In this document: one piece after another, positions 12,075 to 21,516 of the stretch
Layout: every line of letters begins with the position of its first letter
Position numbering within the stretch: the first letter of the stretch is position 1
Assembly (NCBI GenBank): GCA_963840785.1
Contig: CAWJAF010000005.1
Coordinates: 124,001-188,000, forward strand
Reading direction: 5' to 3'
Length of the DNA stretch: 64,000 nt
Origin: JALYOK01 sp963840785
GTDB taxonomy: Bacteria > Pseudomonadota > Gammaproteobacteria > Burkholderiales > JALYOK01
Notes under the pieces: model-generated
What the model was told of the DNA's origin: nothing
Databases searched by the model: none
The model's input: only the letters and a program-made list of their open reading frames with translations
Made by a program: the position numbers and the translations under genes

Positions 12075-12617
12075 TCACGGCGCGTCGATTTCGCCGCTCC
12101 ATTCGAGTTCGTATTCCGTTATCGATGTAAATCGTCCGTGGTAGACGCCGGCGCCCGAAACGTTCGCGAAAATGCCGGAACCTTTCGCATAAACCCAGGT
12201 GCCGCGAAAAATTGTTTTCTTGGACTTATCGTCGCCGAGCTCATCAGGCAACATAACGCCACTGTATTTGGCGACTAGGCGATCGCCATTTGGCGCGATC
12301 CAAATTTGATAGCCAAAACAACTACCGCGGCCGCGAATTAAATCGCAGGTACCGGTTCGCAGCAGGGAACAATCCTTCAGCCAATCGCTGCCGGTGTACT
12401 CCATTTGCGTGCCGCGTTCGGCGGCATAGCGAAGCACGTGATCGTCTTCAGTTGAACCTACTGGAATAGTCGTGGAAGGCGTAACCAAAAAGAGAGCCCG
12501 GCCGGACACTTTTTCGCCGGCCAGGCTCGAGGGACAAACAGGAACCAACACACAAACCAGCGCGATCAAATAAATCAGTTTCAAACGCGTAGGCTTTTCA
12601 TGCCTATCTGTATTCAT
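12075..12617 (-). CDS. secreted protein of unknown function
   Basis: A 180-residue open frame. A signal peptide with a hydrophobic core (LIYLIALVCVLVPVCPSS) is followed by a beta-rich mature part with the repeated pattern of small lipocalin-like or allene-oxide-cyclase-barrel-like proteins (FLVTPSTTIPVG, GYQIWIAPNGDRLVAKYSG, GTGIF/GSGIFANVSGAGVYHG). Four Cys are present in the mature region (KDCSLLRTGTCDLIRGRGSC). It faces the metallopeptidase-like gene in the same direction, 45 bp away. I do not recognise a named family; the beta-barrel suggestion is an inference from the residue pattern. Confidence 0.6.
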   Translation of the reverse strand: MNTDRHEKPTRLKLIYLIALVCVLVPVCPSSLAGEKVSGRALFLVTPSTTIPVGSTEDDHVLRYAAERGTQMEYTGSDWLKDCSLLRTGTCDLIRGRGSCFGYQIWIAPNGDRLVAKYSGVMLPDELGDDKSKKTIFRGTWVYAKGSGIFANVSGAGVYHGRFTSITEYELEWSGEIDAP

Positions 12618-12787
12618 CGCAATCCTTTAAAAGGTAACAGCGTATGTGACGTACTCTACACAAAGAAAATCGAAAAATCCCCACCTAGTCAAGTAGGATA
12701 TGAACAGCTTCGGCATGTTTCGTCGCTAATGCCCAAAGAATTTCAGACACCCATTCCACCCGGCCGCAAAGGGGTATACCATTTCCG

Positions 12788-12848
12788 AGCGGCAACTAAT
12801 ACTTTCGATATAGACCGCTCACCGGCCTACTACTTTCGACATAGGCCG
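12788..12848 (+). promoter_or_regulatory. two tandem palindromic boxes with CTA(A/C)TACTTTCGA core
   Basis: Box 1 (12788-12819) has arms AGCGG/CCGCT around AACTAATACTTTCGATATAG. Box 2 (12823-12848) has arms CGGCCTA/TAGGCCG around CTACTTTCGACA. A third copy, GCCTA-CTACTTTCTGGT-TAGGC, stands before the haloperoxidase gene at 26348. The boxes end about 30 bp before the ATG at 12877, the place of an operator or activator site. Confidence 0.55.
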
Positions 12849-12876
12849 TTCGACATATTGTTTCAGGGAGAGAACA

Positions 12877-15800
12877 ATGGCTCAATGGAGGCTCTTAAAG
12901 AATTCAATAAACAAGCGCTGCGAACTCATGTGGAATTTCCTCAGAGAGATTCCGGAAAGGCTGGCACAAAGTGTGTCGGCATGGATAGGGCGGGAGGCCC
13001 AAGCAGACGCCATGTATCGAGGCAGTTCACCATCGCGCAACACCCATCAAGCCGATCGCTCGGCGCGCGCGATTCATCCCATTGTTCATTTGCCTCATCG
13101 GCATCGGCACGCTGCAGCCCGACGATCGTCGTTTTTGCCGCCGAGCGCTGCCCCGCCGCTAACGCAACCAAAGTCGTCTCTGTCCAAGGTAACGTCACTT
13201 GGAGCGTCGATCAGCAATGCAACGCTAACCGCGGCAAAATTCAACGATTTGCTCTGCGTCGGCGACACGGTTCGCGTCGGCGCCAAGAGCCGCGCCGTAT
13301 TGCGCTTGCCGAACGAAACCACTATCCCGCTCGATCAGAACACCATCTTCCAACTCAAGGAAGCGATCTCCGAAAAAGATCCGACGCTGATCGAGTTGCT
13401 GCAAGGCGCCATCCACATCATCACCCGCACGCCGAAGCCATTCAAGGTAAATACCCCTTACTTGAATGCGGTAGTCGAAGGCACCGAGTTTTACGTCGGC
13501 GTCGATAGCGAAGAGGCCAGAGTTGCCGTCATCGAAGGCAAAGTCAACGTCAGCAACGAGCAAGGCGCGGTGCTGCTAACCGACAACGAAGCCGCCACCG
13601 CCAGAAAAGGCCAAGCGCCACAAAAGACACTCACCATCAAACCGAGAGACGCTGTGCAGTGGGCGCTCTATTACCCGCCGCTATTCGATCCACGCTCGCG
13701 CGCCGGTGGCGAAAGTCTAGCAGCGTCCCACGACCTCTACAGCCAAGGCAAGATCACCGAAGCCATCGAAAGCCTAGACGCCGTTCCCGAAGCGCAACGC
13801 AACGAAGACTACTACAGCTACCGCGCGGGATTGTTGCTCCTCGTCGGCCGCGCCGACGAAGCCGAACCCGACATCGAACGCGCCCTCGCGGAAAACGGCA
13901 ACAATACCGACGCGCTAAGCCTCAAAGCCATCATCGCCATTGTCAAGAACGACAAAGCGAAAGCGCTGGAGTTGGCGAATCAAGCCGTCAACATCGACGA
14001 CAAATCTGCGTCGGCGAGAATTGCTTTGTCGTATGCATTGCAAGCCAATTTCAAGATAGAAGATGCCCTGAAAGCCGCGCGGGAAGCCACTCTTCGGGAT
14101 GCTGATAATGCGCTCGCTTGGGCGCGGGTGGCGGAATTGGAACTGAGTATTCCGAACTATGACAAGTCGAAGGAAGCGGCGGAGCAGGCGGTCAAACTGA
14201 ATCCGAACCTGGCGAGCACGCAATCAGTCTTTGGATTTGCCAATCTTACGCGAATTGATATCAAAGCCGCGAAGGCAAACTTCAACAGAGCAATCGAACT
14301 CGATCAGGCTGATCCGTTGCCGAGACTCGGGTTCGGGCTTGCGACGATACGGGAAGGGAAATCTTGAAGAAGGGCGGGAGCAAATTGAAATTGCGGCAAG
14401 TCTTGACCCAGAGAACTCGCTTGATTAGGAGTTACCTTGGGAAAGGCTTATTTCGAAGAAAAACGCGATGCCGAAGCGGGCAAGCAGTTTGAGCTTGCAA
14501 AGCAACAGGATCCAAAGGATCCGACCCATACTTTTATGATGCTTTTCGAAAGCAAACGCGAGAACCGACCCGTCGAGGCACTGACGGATTTTGATCGATC
14601 AATCGAGTTCAATGACAATCGCGCGGTTTACAGGTCTCGCCTTTTAATGGACGAGGATAGCGCCACAAGGAATGCGAGTATTGCCCGGACTTACGGTAGT
14701 CTAGGTTTCAGTCGTATCGCGCTGGCCGTAGGTAGCAACTCAGTAAGTCGTGATCCTCGAAATCATCTTGGACATCGGTTCCTTGCTGATGCATACGCTG
14801 ACCAACCACGGCACGAAATCGCGAGGGTAAGTGAACTCCTTCAGGCTCAATTACGGCAACCCCTCAGCTTAACTCCGCTTCAACTTCAATTGGCAGAGGA
14901 TCGGTTTGTTGTGTTGAAGGATTCCGGGCCCGCCAGCTCGTCTTTGCACGAGTTTACAAATCTGTTCACACGAGATCAGAACGCGTTTCAGGTTAGTGGC
15001 CTTGCGGGCGGACGTCGGACGGTTGGAGATCAACTTATCGCCTCTGGTGTGCATGGCCAGTGGGCATACAGTTTGGGGCAGTTGTTTTACGAAACCCAGG
15101 GCTTTAATAGCAATAATGGCTTCCGAAAAAAACTAATCGACGGTTTCTTACAGACACAAGTTTCGAACCAAACCATGGTTCAAATAGAAGCGCGCGTTTC
15201 TGAAGAGAAGATTGGTGATCCAGTTCTACGTTTCGACCCCGAATTAGTTTTCCCGGACAGTCATGGAATTCGCAGTGATTCGTTTCGGCTTGGCACTCGA
15301 CATAATCTAGGAAGTCGATCAGATATTTTAACGTCATTCCAATACATAAATAGCAAAGAAGAGGTAGACGTTTCCCAAGAACGGGTATTGGTACAAAATT
15401 TTCGTACTTGGGTCGCAGAGGGCCAGCATACCTTTACTTCTCCGTTGCTGAGCCTGACGAGCGGCCTTGGACTATATCGCGAGGAGCGAATTGTGGAATC
15501 CTTTGGGACACGCTCGTCGGGAGCCCCTGATGCATACAGTGCGTATCTATACGGAACCTATCGACCGTTGAAGAACGCACTTCAACTCGTTTTAGGTGTT
15601 AGCCACGATCACCTTGGCGCAGAGAGTGAATTAGTTAATGCGCATAATCAGACGAGCCCAAAGTTTGGTATTTCTGTGGAATTGCCGACTGGGACGCAAT
15701 TTCGAGCCGCAAGTTTTAAGACAATTAAACGGCGTTTTTTTGCGAACCAAACCATCGAACCTACTCAGGTGGTAGGATTTAATCAATTCTTCGATGATCT

Positions 15801-16371
15801 CAATGCGACCGTTTCTCGTCGGTGGGGCCTCGCGATAGATCAGAAATTTGCTTCAAATGCCTACGTTGGATTTGAGGCAACGCGGCGAAAATTGGTAGTC
15901 CCACTAGATTTGACAGGCGAAGAATTCCCATGGGACGAAAAGTCGTTGGGAACCTATATTTACTGGCCGCTATCGACAGCGGTGTCAGCAAAGTTAGAGT
16001 ATCACCACGAAGTACTTAAGCGAACTCCTCTTTTTCCAGGAATCGAGTTATTCATTGAAGCTAAAACTACGAAGATTCCCTTAACGTTGCAATTTACTGC
16101 GAGCCGGTTCGACGCTGGTGTCAAGATTACGCGAATGAGTCAACGCGGTGTTTTTTTCGTCACCTCCTCAGCCGAGCCGACGCCTGGACAAGATAAATTT
16201 TGGATAGCCGACTTCAAGGCTCGGTACCATTTTAAAAAGAACAAAGGGCAAATTAAGTTAGAAATCAGAAACCTGTTCGACCGCCGGTTTCATTTTCAAG
16301 AGACAGATATACGCAGTGTAAGTGTTTCCAAAGATCGGCAGTTTATTGGTAGTGCTTCGTTTAATTTCTAG
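12877..16371 (+). CDS. FecR-TPR-outer membrane beta-barrel protein
   Basis: The ATG at 12877 follows CAGGGAGAG. A poorly readable N-terminus (compensating shifts between about 13000 and 13200) contains in one frame a hydrophobic signal (IPLFICLIGIGTL). A FecR-type domain follows: CVGDTVRVGAKSRAVLRLPN, TPYLNAVVEGTEFYVGV, RVAVIEGKVNVSNEQG. Next come several TPR units (about 13700-14520). The rest is a long beta-rich region with alternating aromatic strands and a C-terminal strand ending RQFIGSASFNF, as in outer-membrane barrels. Two shifts near 14360 and 14410-14440 hide the junction; the repaired text reads SLIRSYLGKAYFEEKRDAEA. The total is about 1160 residues. I infer a TPR-plus-porin export or anchoring role similar in layout to PgaA; substrate unknown. 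Two exported proteins follow in the same direction. Confidence 0.72.
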
Positions 16372-16424
16372 ATGTTTTTGGCGCACGTTCTTCATTTTGT
16401 CAAACTTTTAACGGAGGAGAAAAC

Positions 16425-16937
16425 ATGAAATACCTTGATTCGATTGTTGTTGCGATGAAAAGCGTTAAGAAATACGTAGCTTGTTCCGCGGTGGCGATAG
16501 TCGCTCTACTGATCCTGGGTGTTCCGAAGTCGGTCTTCGCACAACAACCTGACCAATTCCTGGGATTCTATTACGACCTAAATAACACGTTACTTCAGGT
16601 GGAAAAGGTTCCACTAAACGCCTTTACGAGCCGCTCGGAACGCGGAGATTGGTCTCCGGAAGACATCCCTCCGATTAAGAAAAGTACAAAAGAGAGACTT
16701 ATTTGCAGTGATGGGGCGGATCAGGCCATATCTAAACTTGCAGCTTTTGTGGTGTACTACAGTGCAGATGGTAACCCCGCCACTGGTACGCCGGACGTGC
16801 GCGCAAAACCAAGGACGGTGGAGTATCTCGATAATGTTGCGAGGACAACAATCCTTTGTACTTCGCGTGATGGTGACGATCCATGCATTTATCCAAAACG
16901 CTGTCACTGTTTGACGGGAAGTTGCTGTTGTTGGTAA
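16425..16937 (+). CDS. small exported protein with Cys-rich C-terminus
   Basis: A 170-residue protein behind a strong ribosome binding site (ACGGAGGAGAAAAC). It has a signal peptide (VACSAVAIVALLILGVPKSVFA then QQPDQ). The mature region contains FLGFYYDLNNTLLQVEKVPL and ends with CIYPKRCHCLTGSCCCW, six Cys in the last 17 residues. I recognise no family. The tail could form disulfides, bind metal or anchor lipid or haem; none of this is shown. It lies 53 bp after the FecR-TPR-barrel gene and 49 bp before the protease gene, so the three are probably one transcript. There is no frameshift. Confidence 0.7.
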   Translation: MKYLDSIVVAMKSVKKYVACSAVAIVALLILGVPKSVFAQQPDQFLGFYYDLNNTLLQVEKVPLNAFTSRSERGDWSPEDIPPIKKSTKERLICSDGADQAISKLAAFVVYYSADGNPATGTPDVRAKPRTVEYLDNVARTTILCTSRDGDDPCIYPKRCHCLTGSCCCW

Positions 16938-16986
16938 GTTGGGCGCAGCGGCGAAGGCGATACTTAAACCAGGGAGGTGATTACTG

Positions 16987-19116
16987 ATGAGAATGTTACG
17001 CCGTCAAACACTTAAGTTACTTGCCGCCTCGGCAGGAATATTCTTGCCTTATTTATCCGCGTCGGCGACTGAGAAGACAATAAAATCCCTGAGTGACTCG
17101 CCCGCGGCTAATACCGGAATACTGCGAGTGACATTACATCCTCCGGGAGAATCCCACTTTAAAGGTACGGCTAGCGTCAGTATTAGGCGTGGCGATTATT
17201 CGGTTTTGGTTGATAGGACCAAAGGCGAATGGTCTTATGAGAAGGTACTGCCGGTAGGTAATTATGTATTGACTGTCTCAACCTCCGAATTCGCGACTGT
17301 CAGACGGGAAGTAAAAATATCTCCTAGCTATTCACGGTATCCGATATATTTGGGTACCGCTGGCGCCCCAGCATACATGCTCGGGGGGATTGAGGTTCCT
17401 TTTAAGCCGCGTACGAATTTGATTGCCGTTGTTTTTAATGGATTGCCGCCACGGGAACAGCAGCTCAAAGACCTCGTTAATGATATTGAGCGCATTGGTC
17501 TTAAACGAGTAATTCAAGATCCCAAAGACGGGGCTTCACTTAGCAGTCCGGACGATACTATTCTTTACTTCGTATCTATCGACAGCAAATCATTACTTTT
17601 CTCAGAAAGTGCCGACGACAAGTTTTCAGTCGATATTCCTAAAGAGGTCGAAAAACTGCTGGCCGAAAAGAATGCTCGAGTTGGGGTTCCAGTAAATATT
17701 GACGACGGACGTATTAGGATTCTCGACAGCCAATTTGTAATTCAGTTTAAGAAACCGATGTTGATGCTACAGGCGACGTTATATGCGACGCAACTGGGCG
17801 CAACTTTGCTGCGGAAAGTGGACGAAGACCCTGACGTATGGTTGATTCAGTTTCAAGATAGATACAACTACCTTCGCCATCTCGAAATAATGCGGAATGA
17901 GGTACAAAACGGTAACCTCGTTTACGCCGAGCCAAATTTAATATTTCAGCTTGAAGATCACGGTTGTATTCGTCCGATCGCAGATCCTTGGGAACACTGT
18001 CAAACTCACCTAGATCGTCAAAAAGTTTACGACGCTTGGTGTTATATTCGGGACAACTGCTCGGATTCAATTGCGCGAGGCGCACCAAGTGTTTACCTTG
18101 CAACTCTAGATAAGGGAGTAACTTATTCTTCAGCGTCGTCGTCGAGCGACCATCCAGAAGTGAATTCACCTCGAATGGGGTTTTGTTATGATTTGTTTGA
18201 GAATAGCGCATGCACCGGTACCCCTCCGAATGAAGTTCATGGGATGGGCGTTTACGGTATCGTTTCCGCGGTACATGATAACGGCCAAGGTATCAAGGGT
18301 ATAGCGCCGAATGTAACTCACATCGTCGTTCGAAATCCGACAATACAAGATAGCGTAATGTATGCGCAAACGCTAAAGTGGCTCGGGGGAATTCGAAAAA
18401 CACCGCCCACCTCAAAAGGGCCCAGTTTGCCACCACCGCCAGTCGATATCATTAGTTGCTCACACGGGTTGCTCGATTCTAGTGTGCCCTCAATCATCCA
18501 AGATGCGTTAAGGGCATTAACAAAAGATGGGCGAAAAGGCAGGGGAACAATCATCATATACTCAGCCGGAAATGACGGAGAAGAAATTCAGGGTAGCAAT
18601 GAGTTAGCCGGGAGTCCGTATACCATTGGCGTTGGAAATACGCATGTTGCTTCCGGCAAGGAAACGCGCGAGCCAACATCCAATATAGGTGTATGGCTAG
18701 ACCTTTGTGGAAATGGCGCGGCCGCACCATCGCTGTTATCAGACGCGACTACCAACGGTTTTTGGAATTGCGTTAGTGAAGAATTATCTAGATCACGTAG
18801 CGGGCTGTTCGAGTTTGGAGGGACCTCCGCCGCGGCCCCAATGGTCGCGGCGGCGGCGGCATTAATGCTCTCGGTGAATCCCAATCTAACGTACACGGAA
18901 GTGCGTGAGATCTTGATTGATACTTCAGAAAAAATTGATTGCGACAATTCCGATATCCTTGGAAAATGGTATCAACCAAATGCTGAAGGATCAACCGTCC
19001 CTTCAGAATGTTCTGCTACGGGTCTTCCTCGGGGACGTGATTGGTTTAGCAAATGGTATGGATACGGGCGATTGGATGTATATGCTGCAGTGAAGTCCGC
19101 GCATCAACGTTTGTGA
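16987..19116 (+). CDS. exported subtilisin-like serine protease (S8 family)
   Basis: A 709-residue protein with ribosome binding site GGGAGGTGA. A twin-arginine-like start (MLRRQTLKLLAASAGIFLP) is followed by an N-terminal beta domain (residues 45-120), then a propeptide-like part ending NLVYAEPNLIFQ (about 310). The catalytic domain has Asp375 in LATLDKGV, His418 in EVHGMGVYGI, an oxyanion Asn in IIYSAGNDG and Ser614 in FGGTSAAAPMVAAA, so the triad is complete. The gene is intact and richer in A+T than the flanking housekeeping genes. Being last in the three-gene locus, it may process the barrel protein or the Cys-rich protein; that is inference. Confidence 0.88.
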   Translation: MRMLRRQTLKLLAASAGIFLPYLSASATEKTIKSLSDSPAANTGILRVTLHPPGESHFKGTASVSIRRGDYSVLVDRTKGEWSYEKVLPVGNYVLTVSTSEFATVRREVKISPSYSRYPIYLGTAGAPAYMLGGIEVPFKPRTNLIAVVFNGLPPREQQLKDLVNDIERIGLKRVIQDPKDGASLSSPDDTILYFVSIDSKSLLFSESADDKFSVDIPKEVEKLLAEKNARVGVPVNIDDGRIRILDSQFVIQFKKPMLMLQATLYATQLGATLLRKVDEDPDVWLIQFQDRYNYLRHLEIMRNEVQNGNLVYAEPNLIFQLEDHGCIRPIADPWEHCQTHLDRQKVYDAWCYIRDNCSDSIARGAPSVYLATLDKGVTYSSASSSSDHPEVNSPRMGFCYDLFENSACTGTPPNEVHGMGVYGIVSAVHDNGQGIKGIAPNVTHIVVRNPTIQDSVMYAQTLKWLGGIRKTPPTSKGPSLPPPPVDIISCSHGLLDSSVPSIIQDALRALTKDGRKGRGTIIIYSAGNDGEEIQGSNELAGSPYTIGVGNTHVASGKETREPTSNIGVWLDLCGNGAAAPSLLSDATTNGFWNCVSEELSRSRSGLFEFGGTSAAAPMVAAAAALMLSVNPNLTYTEVREILIDTSEKIDCDNSDILGKWYQPNAEGSTVPSECSATGLPRGRDWFSKWYGYGRLDVYAAVKSAHQRL

Positions 19117-19213
19117 GTTGATTTAGGCGGTTGGGTGACAGCGCGGACGTAGCGCACACCAGACCGGTAGGGTCGGTACGTAGTTGGCGCCTATGCTACG
19201 GTCGTCGTTAACA

Positions 19214-19253
19214 GACCGCGTGGGCAAACGATAAAACCGTTTGCCCACCCTAC
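19214..19253. repeat. GTGGGCAAACG palindrome, copy 1 of the TA-region repeat
   Basis: GTGGGCAAACG (19220) and CGTTTGCCCAC (19238) are exact reverse complements around ATAAAAC, flanked by GACCGC and CCTAC. The stretch 19117-19383 otherwise holds the second half of the composite repeat (GATTCCGGCAGCATAGGGTT) and no gene. Confidence 0.8.
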
Positions 19254-19383
19254 GATTTTTATCTTCCGCCACCTTGAGAACCGCGCCCCTATTGGATTCC
19301 GGCAGCATAGGGTTGTGGACGCGGATGTCATCAAGGTACTAGCTGTATCAGATGGTCGACAAGCAATTTTTGCGATTTGATTT

Positions 19384-19716
19384 CTAATCAATCAGCGTCC
19401 GAATCAATGCCAGCGTTGCTTCTACTATTTCATTTGAGGCTTTGCTTTTTTTCTTCGCTTGTCGCGCCTTCCAATCCAGGCTCCTAACTTGATCGGCTAA
19501 TATGGCGCCGCGCACTGCGGAATCGTCGCTTATCTCGACCTCAAAGGGATAGCGCTTAATCTGAGTTGTAATCGGGCAGCAGAGCATTAGGCTGGTCTTG
19601 CCGTTATAACTCGCTGGCGAAAGAACAAGGGCGGGACGGTGTCCCGCCTGCTCGTGCCCGGCTTGCGGCGTGAAGTTGAGCCAAACGATGTCGCCGCGAT
19701 CGGGAACGTAGGCCAT
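19384..19716 (-). CDS. mazF: MazF/PemK-type endoribonuclease toxin
   Basis: About 110 residues. MazF landmarks: YVPDRGDIVWLNFTPQ, AGHRPALVLSP, CCPITTQIKRYPFEV and ILADQVRSLDW. Enzymes of this family cleave mRNA at short specific sequences when freed from their antitoxin. The ATG at 19716 shares bases with the stop of the upstream antitoxin gene (TGATG), so the pair is translationally coupled. It looks intact. The family is certain; cleavage specificity is not predictable. Confidence 0.92.
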   Translation of the reverse strand: MAYVPDRGDIVWLNFTPQAGHEQAGHRPALVLSPASYNGKTSLMLCCPITTQIKRYPFEVEISDDSAVRGAILADQVRSLDWKARQAKKKSKASNEIVEATLALIRTLID

Positions 19717-19955
19717 CACCAAGCCTCATTGCCTTGTCGTGTGCCAAAGTCGATTTCGCCATGCAGATTTTCCGGCTTAATGGCTTTTACTAACTGGCTC
19801 AGGCTGAGTTCTTTTTGACTGCGACGGATGCTGATTATTTTGTTTTTTATTTCCACTTCGATTTCTTCTCGCTCGCGAATACCCGCTTCATCCGCAATTG
19901 CCTTGGGAATGCGGACGGCCAAGCTATTACCCCACATCTGTGCTTTTGCTCGCAT
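19716..19955 (-). CDS. mazE: MazE/AbrB-type antitoxin
   Basis: A 79-residue protein with the swapped-hairpin AbrB DNA-binding pattern: AQMWGNSLAVRIPKAIADEAG then EEIEVEIKNKIISIRR. The acidic C-terminal tail would wrap MazF. It precedes and overlaps mazF. A perfect 7+7 palindrome lies just upstream at 19974, fitting autoregulation by the MazEF complex. Confidence 0.92.
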   Translation of the reverse strand: MRAKAQMWGNSLAVRIPKAIADEAGIREREEIEVEIKNKIISIRRSQKELSLSQLVKAIKPENLHGEIDFGTRQGNEAW

Positions 19956-19973
19956 AATTTGGCTTTCTGAATA

Positions 19974-19990
19974 TATCTACATTGTAGATA
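19974..19990 (-). promoter_or_regulatory. palindromic operator candidate of mazEF
   Basis: TATCTAC-ATT-GTAGATA is a perfect inverted repeat 19 bp upstream of the mazE start. Confidence 0.6.
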
Positions 19991-20086
19991 CTATCAGAAT
20001 CTGAGTGGAAAGTAAAAATCGTTGGGAAGGGTCTGACAATAATCCGAATGCGCTCCTTAACTAATGTCGAGTAATCGTCGATAACG

Positions 20087-20126
20087 GACCGCGTTGGCAA
20101 ACGATCGAACCGTTTGCTCACGCTAC
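20087..20126. repeat. TA-region repeat, copy 2 (degenerate palindrome)
   Basis: GACCGCGTTGGCAAACGATC followed by GAACCGTTTGCTCACGCTAC, then the shared continuation CTTAACAATTTAGCGCTGCC TGGAGAGCC. It lies within the 340-bp gap between mazE and the next antitoxin gene. Confidence 0.7.
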
Positions 20127-20155
20127 ACTTAACAATTTAGCGCTGCCTGGAGAGC

Positions 20156-20226
20156 CGCAAGCGTCAAGAAACAAGATCAACGCTTTTCCCAAGCATCCCG
20201 CTCTGATTTGATCGTCACATCAACTT
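20156..20226 (-). pseudogene. 71-bp remnant of a Phd-VapC junction
   Basis: This stretch matches 25875-25945 at 67 of 71 positions by my alignment. The intact copy is the overlap of a phd-type antitoxin stop and a PIN toxin start on the minus strand. Nothing else of the module remains here. It shows that a second copy once stood at this place or that a fragment was duplicated. Confidence 0.7.
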
Positions 20227-20263
20227 CTAGCGTGGTGATTGACTCACGATTCGCATACATTTA

Positions 20264-20283
20264 GTATTACGACATCGTAATAC
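20264..20283 (+). promoter_or_regulatory. palindromic operator candidate of the first vapBC-like module
   Basis: GTATTACGA-CA-TCGTAATAC is a perfect 9+9 inverted repeat 15 bp upstream of the antitoxin ATG. Confidence 0.65.
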
Positions 20284-20298
20284 AAATCGGAGCGCTTT

Positions 20299-20550
20299 AT
20301 GTCCATATCCGCAAGATTAAGTCATAAGACAGTTACTGAGCTGGACCGCTTCTGCAAAGCTAACAAGATCACCAAGACGGAGGCGATCGAGCGTGGGATT
20401 GCGGCGTTATTGGAGCAGTCGCAGGGACAAGCTCATCCGGCTTTTGCCGCGTTCCAGCAATTGAAGTTGGTGCCTGAGGTGGCGAGTCCGTCTACCCGAC
20501 GCTCAAGCGACGCGATGCGGGATGCGGTTCGTGCGAAATATTCTCGTTGA
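20299..20550 (+). CDS. ribbon-helix-helix antitoxin of a VapBC-like module
   Basis: 83 residues. The N-terminus MSISARLSHKTVTELDRFCK then NKITKTEAIERGIAALLEQ is the CopG/RHH pattern (beta strand followed by two helices). It stands directly before, and overlaps by 29 bp, a PIN-domain toxin gene. The palindrome at 20264 is the likely binding site. Confidence 0.85.
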   Translation: MSISARLSHKTVTELDRFCKANKITKTEAIERGIAALLEQSQGQAHPAFAAFQQLKLVPEVASPSTRRSSDAMRDAVRAKYSR

Positions 20551-20944
20551 TACCGGTGCAATCGTTGGACTGTTGAATCCGAGCGATCGTTTTCATTCTC
20601 GCGCTGAAAATTTTTTTGCAGAACTGCGAGGCACGGATCGTCTTTCTACTACATGGCCGGTCATCACCGAATGCAGCTTTGCACTGATTCGTAATCGAGA
20701 TGCTTTGTTCGATTGGCTGTCTTCAAATGTGATGGAAGTTATAGATTTTGCGCTTGAAGATCTTCAGTTCATGCGCGGGTTGATGAATCAATATTCGGAT
20801 CGCGAGGTCGATTTCGCCGATGCCTCGCTCATTTGGCTGGCCGGAAAAAAGCAAACTAACCTAATCGCGACGACCGATTTCAATGATTTTGAAACGTATA
20901 GGCTTGCGAATAGGAAAGCATTTAAGTTCCTGATTGAGCGTTAA
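20522..20944 (+). CDS. PIN-domain ribonuclease toxin (VapC-like)
   Basis: About 140 residues. PIN acidic residues are seen in ILVDTGAIVGLLNPSD, TECSFAL (Glu), VDFADASLIWLA and ATTDFNDFETYRL, so the metal site seems complete. The start ATG at 20522 lies inside the antitoxin gene. VapC toxins cleave tRNA or rRNA. A decayed copy of its last 39 codons lies at 24027-24143. Confidence 0.87.
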   Translation: MRFVRNILVDTGAIVGLLNPSDRFHSRAENFFAELRGTDRLSTTWPVITECSFALIRNRDALFDWLSSNVMEVIDFALEDLQFMRGLMNQYSDREVDFADASLIWLAGKKQTNLIATTDFNDFETYRLANRKAFKFLIER

Positions 20945-20969
20945 TAGTGATCGAGCCGCCACGCCCGTC

Positions 20970-21025
20970 TAGCTTGCCTCCTGGCAGGGCATGCCCTGCG
21001 AGCCAATGTCTTTGCGCCTCCCAGC
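20970..21025. repeat. REP-like element
   Basis: GCTTGCCTCCTGGCAGGGCA, TGCCCTGCGAGCCAATGTCT and TTGCGCCTCCCAGCC form the same imperfect palindrome as at 21882. The remaining gap to 21222 shows no gene. Confidence 0.65.
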
Positions 21026-21222
21026 CAATTGCCAAAAAATCATGCGTATTATCCGACGAACCATTACTGTCGCGATAACGTTTACTCAGCACATTGCGAT
21101 AGGTGCCAATCGACCATTTCGTGTGCGACAAGCGGGTTTAACGGTTACACATAACGTCGCACCGAATACTACGGCCTTGGAGAAGATTGCCATTTGTAAA
21201 CCTTTTGTTTATGATAGTGCGT

Positions 21223-21504
21223 ATGATCCAATCGTTCGCCGATGCCGAAACGGAACGCTTTTATATTACCGTTATGTCTCGTCGTATTCCAACGGAAATT
21301 TTATTGCGCGCGGCGAAACGGCTTACGCAATGAGGCGCGGCAACTCGCGCTTAGGATTTGCGCCTTCCGCCATCGAATCAGCTAGAGGCTCTTAAAGGAA
21401 ATCGTAAGGGGCAATGGAGTATCCGCATTAACGATCAATGGCGAATATGTTTTCGTTTTGACAAGGGCGATGCGTTTGATGTGGCAATCGTCGATTATCA
21501 CTAA
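21223..21504 (+). pseudogene. higB: HigB/RelE-type toxin gene with two in-frame stops
   Basis: The frame starts MIQSFADAETERFY and ends with the HigB hallmark KGNRKGQWSIRINDQWRICF then DAFDVAIVDYH at 21504. In the same frame there are stops TGA at 21331 and TAG at 21352. Between them the neighbouring frame reads NEARQLAL, so two compensating shifts are an alternative to two nonsense changes. Either way the toxin cannot be made as printed. HigB toxins cleave ribosome-bound mRNA. The antitoxin downstream is intact. Confidence 0.8.
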
Positions 21505-21516
21505 ATAGAGATCAAT

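Noticed and set aside
12946..13060. Degenerate tRNA-like sequence inside the start of the FecR-TPR gene
   Set aside because: Translation resembles frames seen over tRNA genes, but I cannot draw an acceptor stem or a standard T-loop (GGTTCGA); not supportable.
12600..13508. Separate 302-residue protein upstream of and overlapping the FecR gene
   Set aside because: Low-complexity composition; only a short part (KVVSVQGNVTWSVD) is FecR-like, which shows that it is the slipped frame of the same gene.
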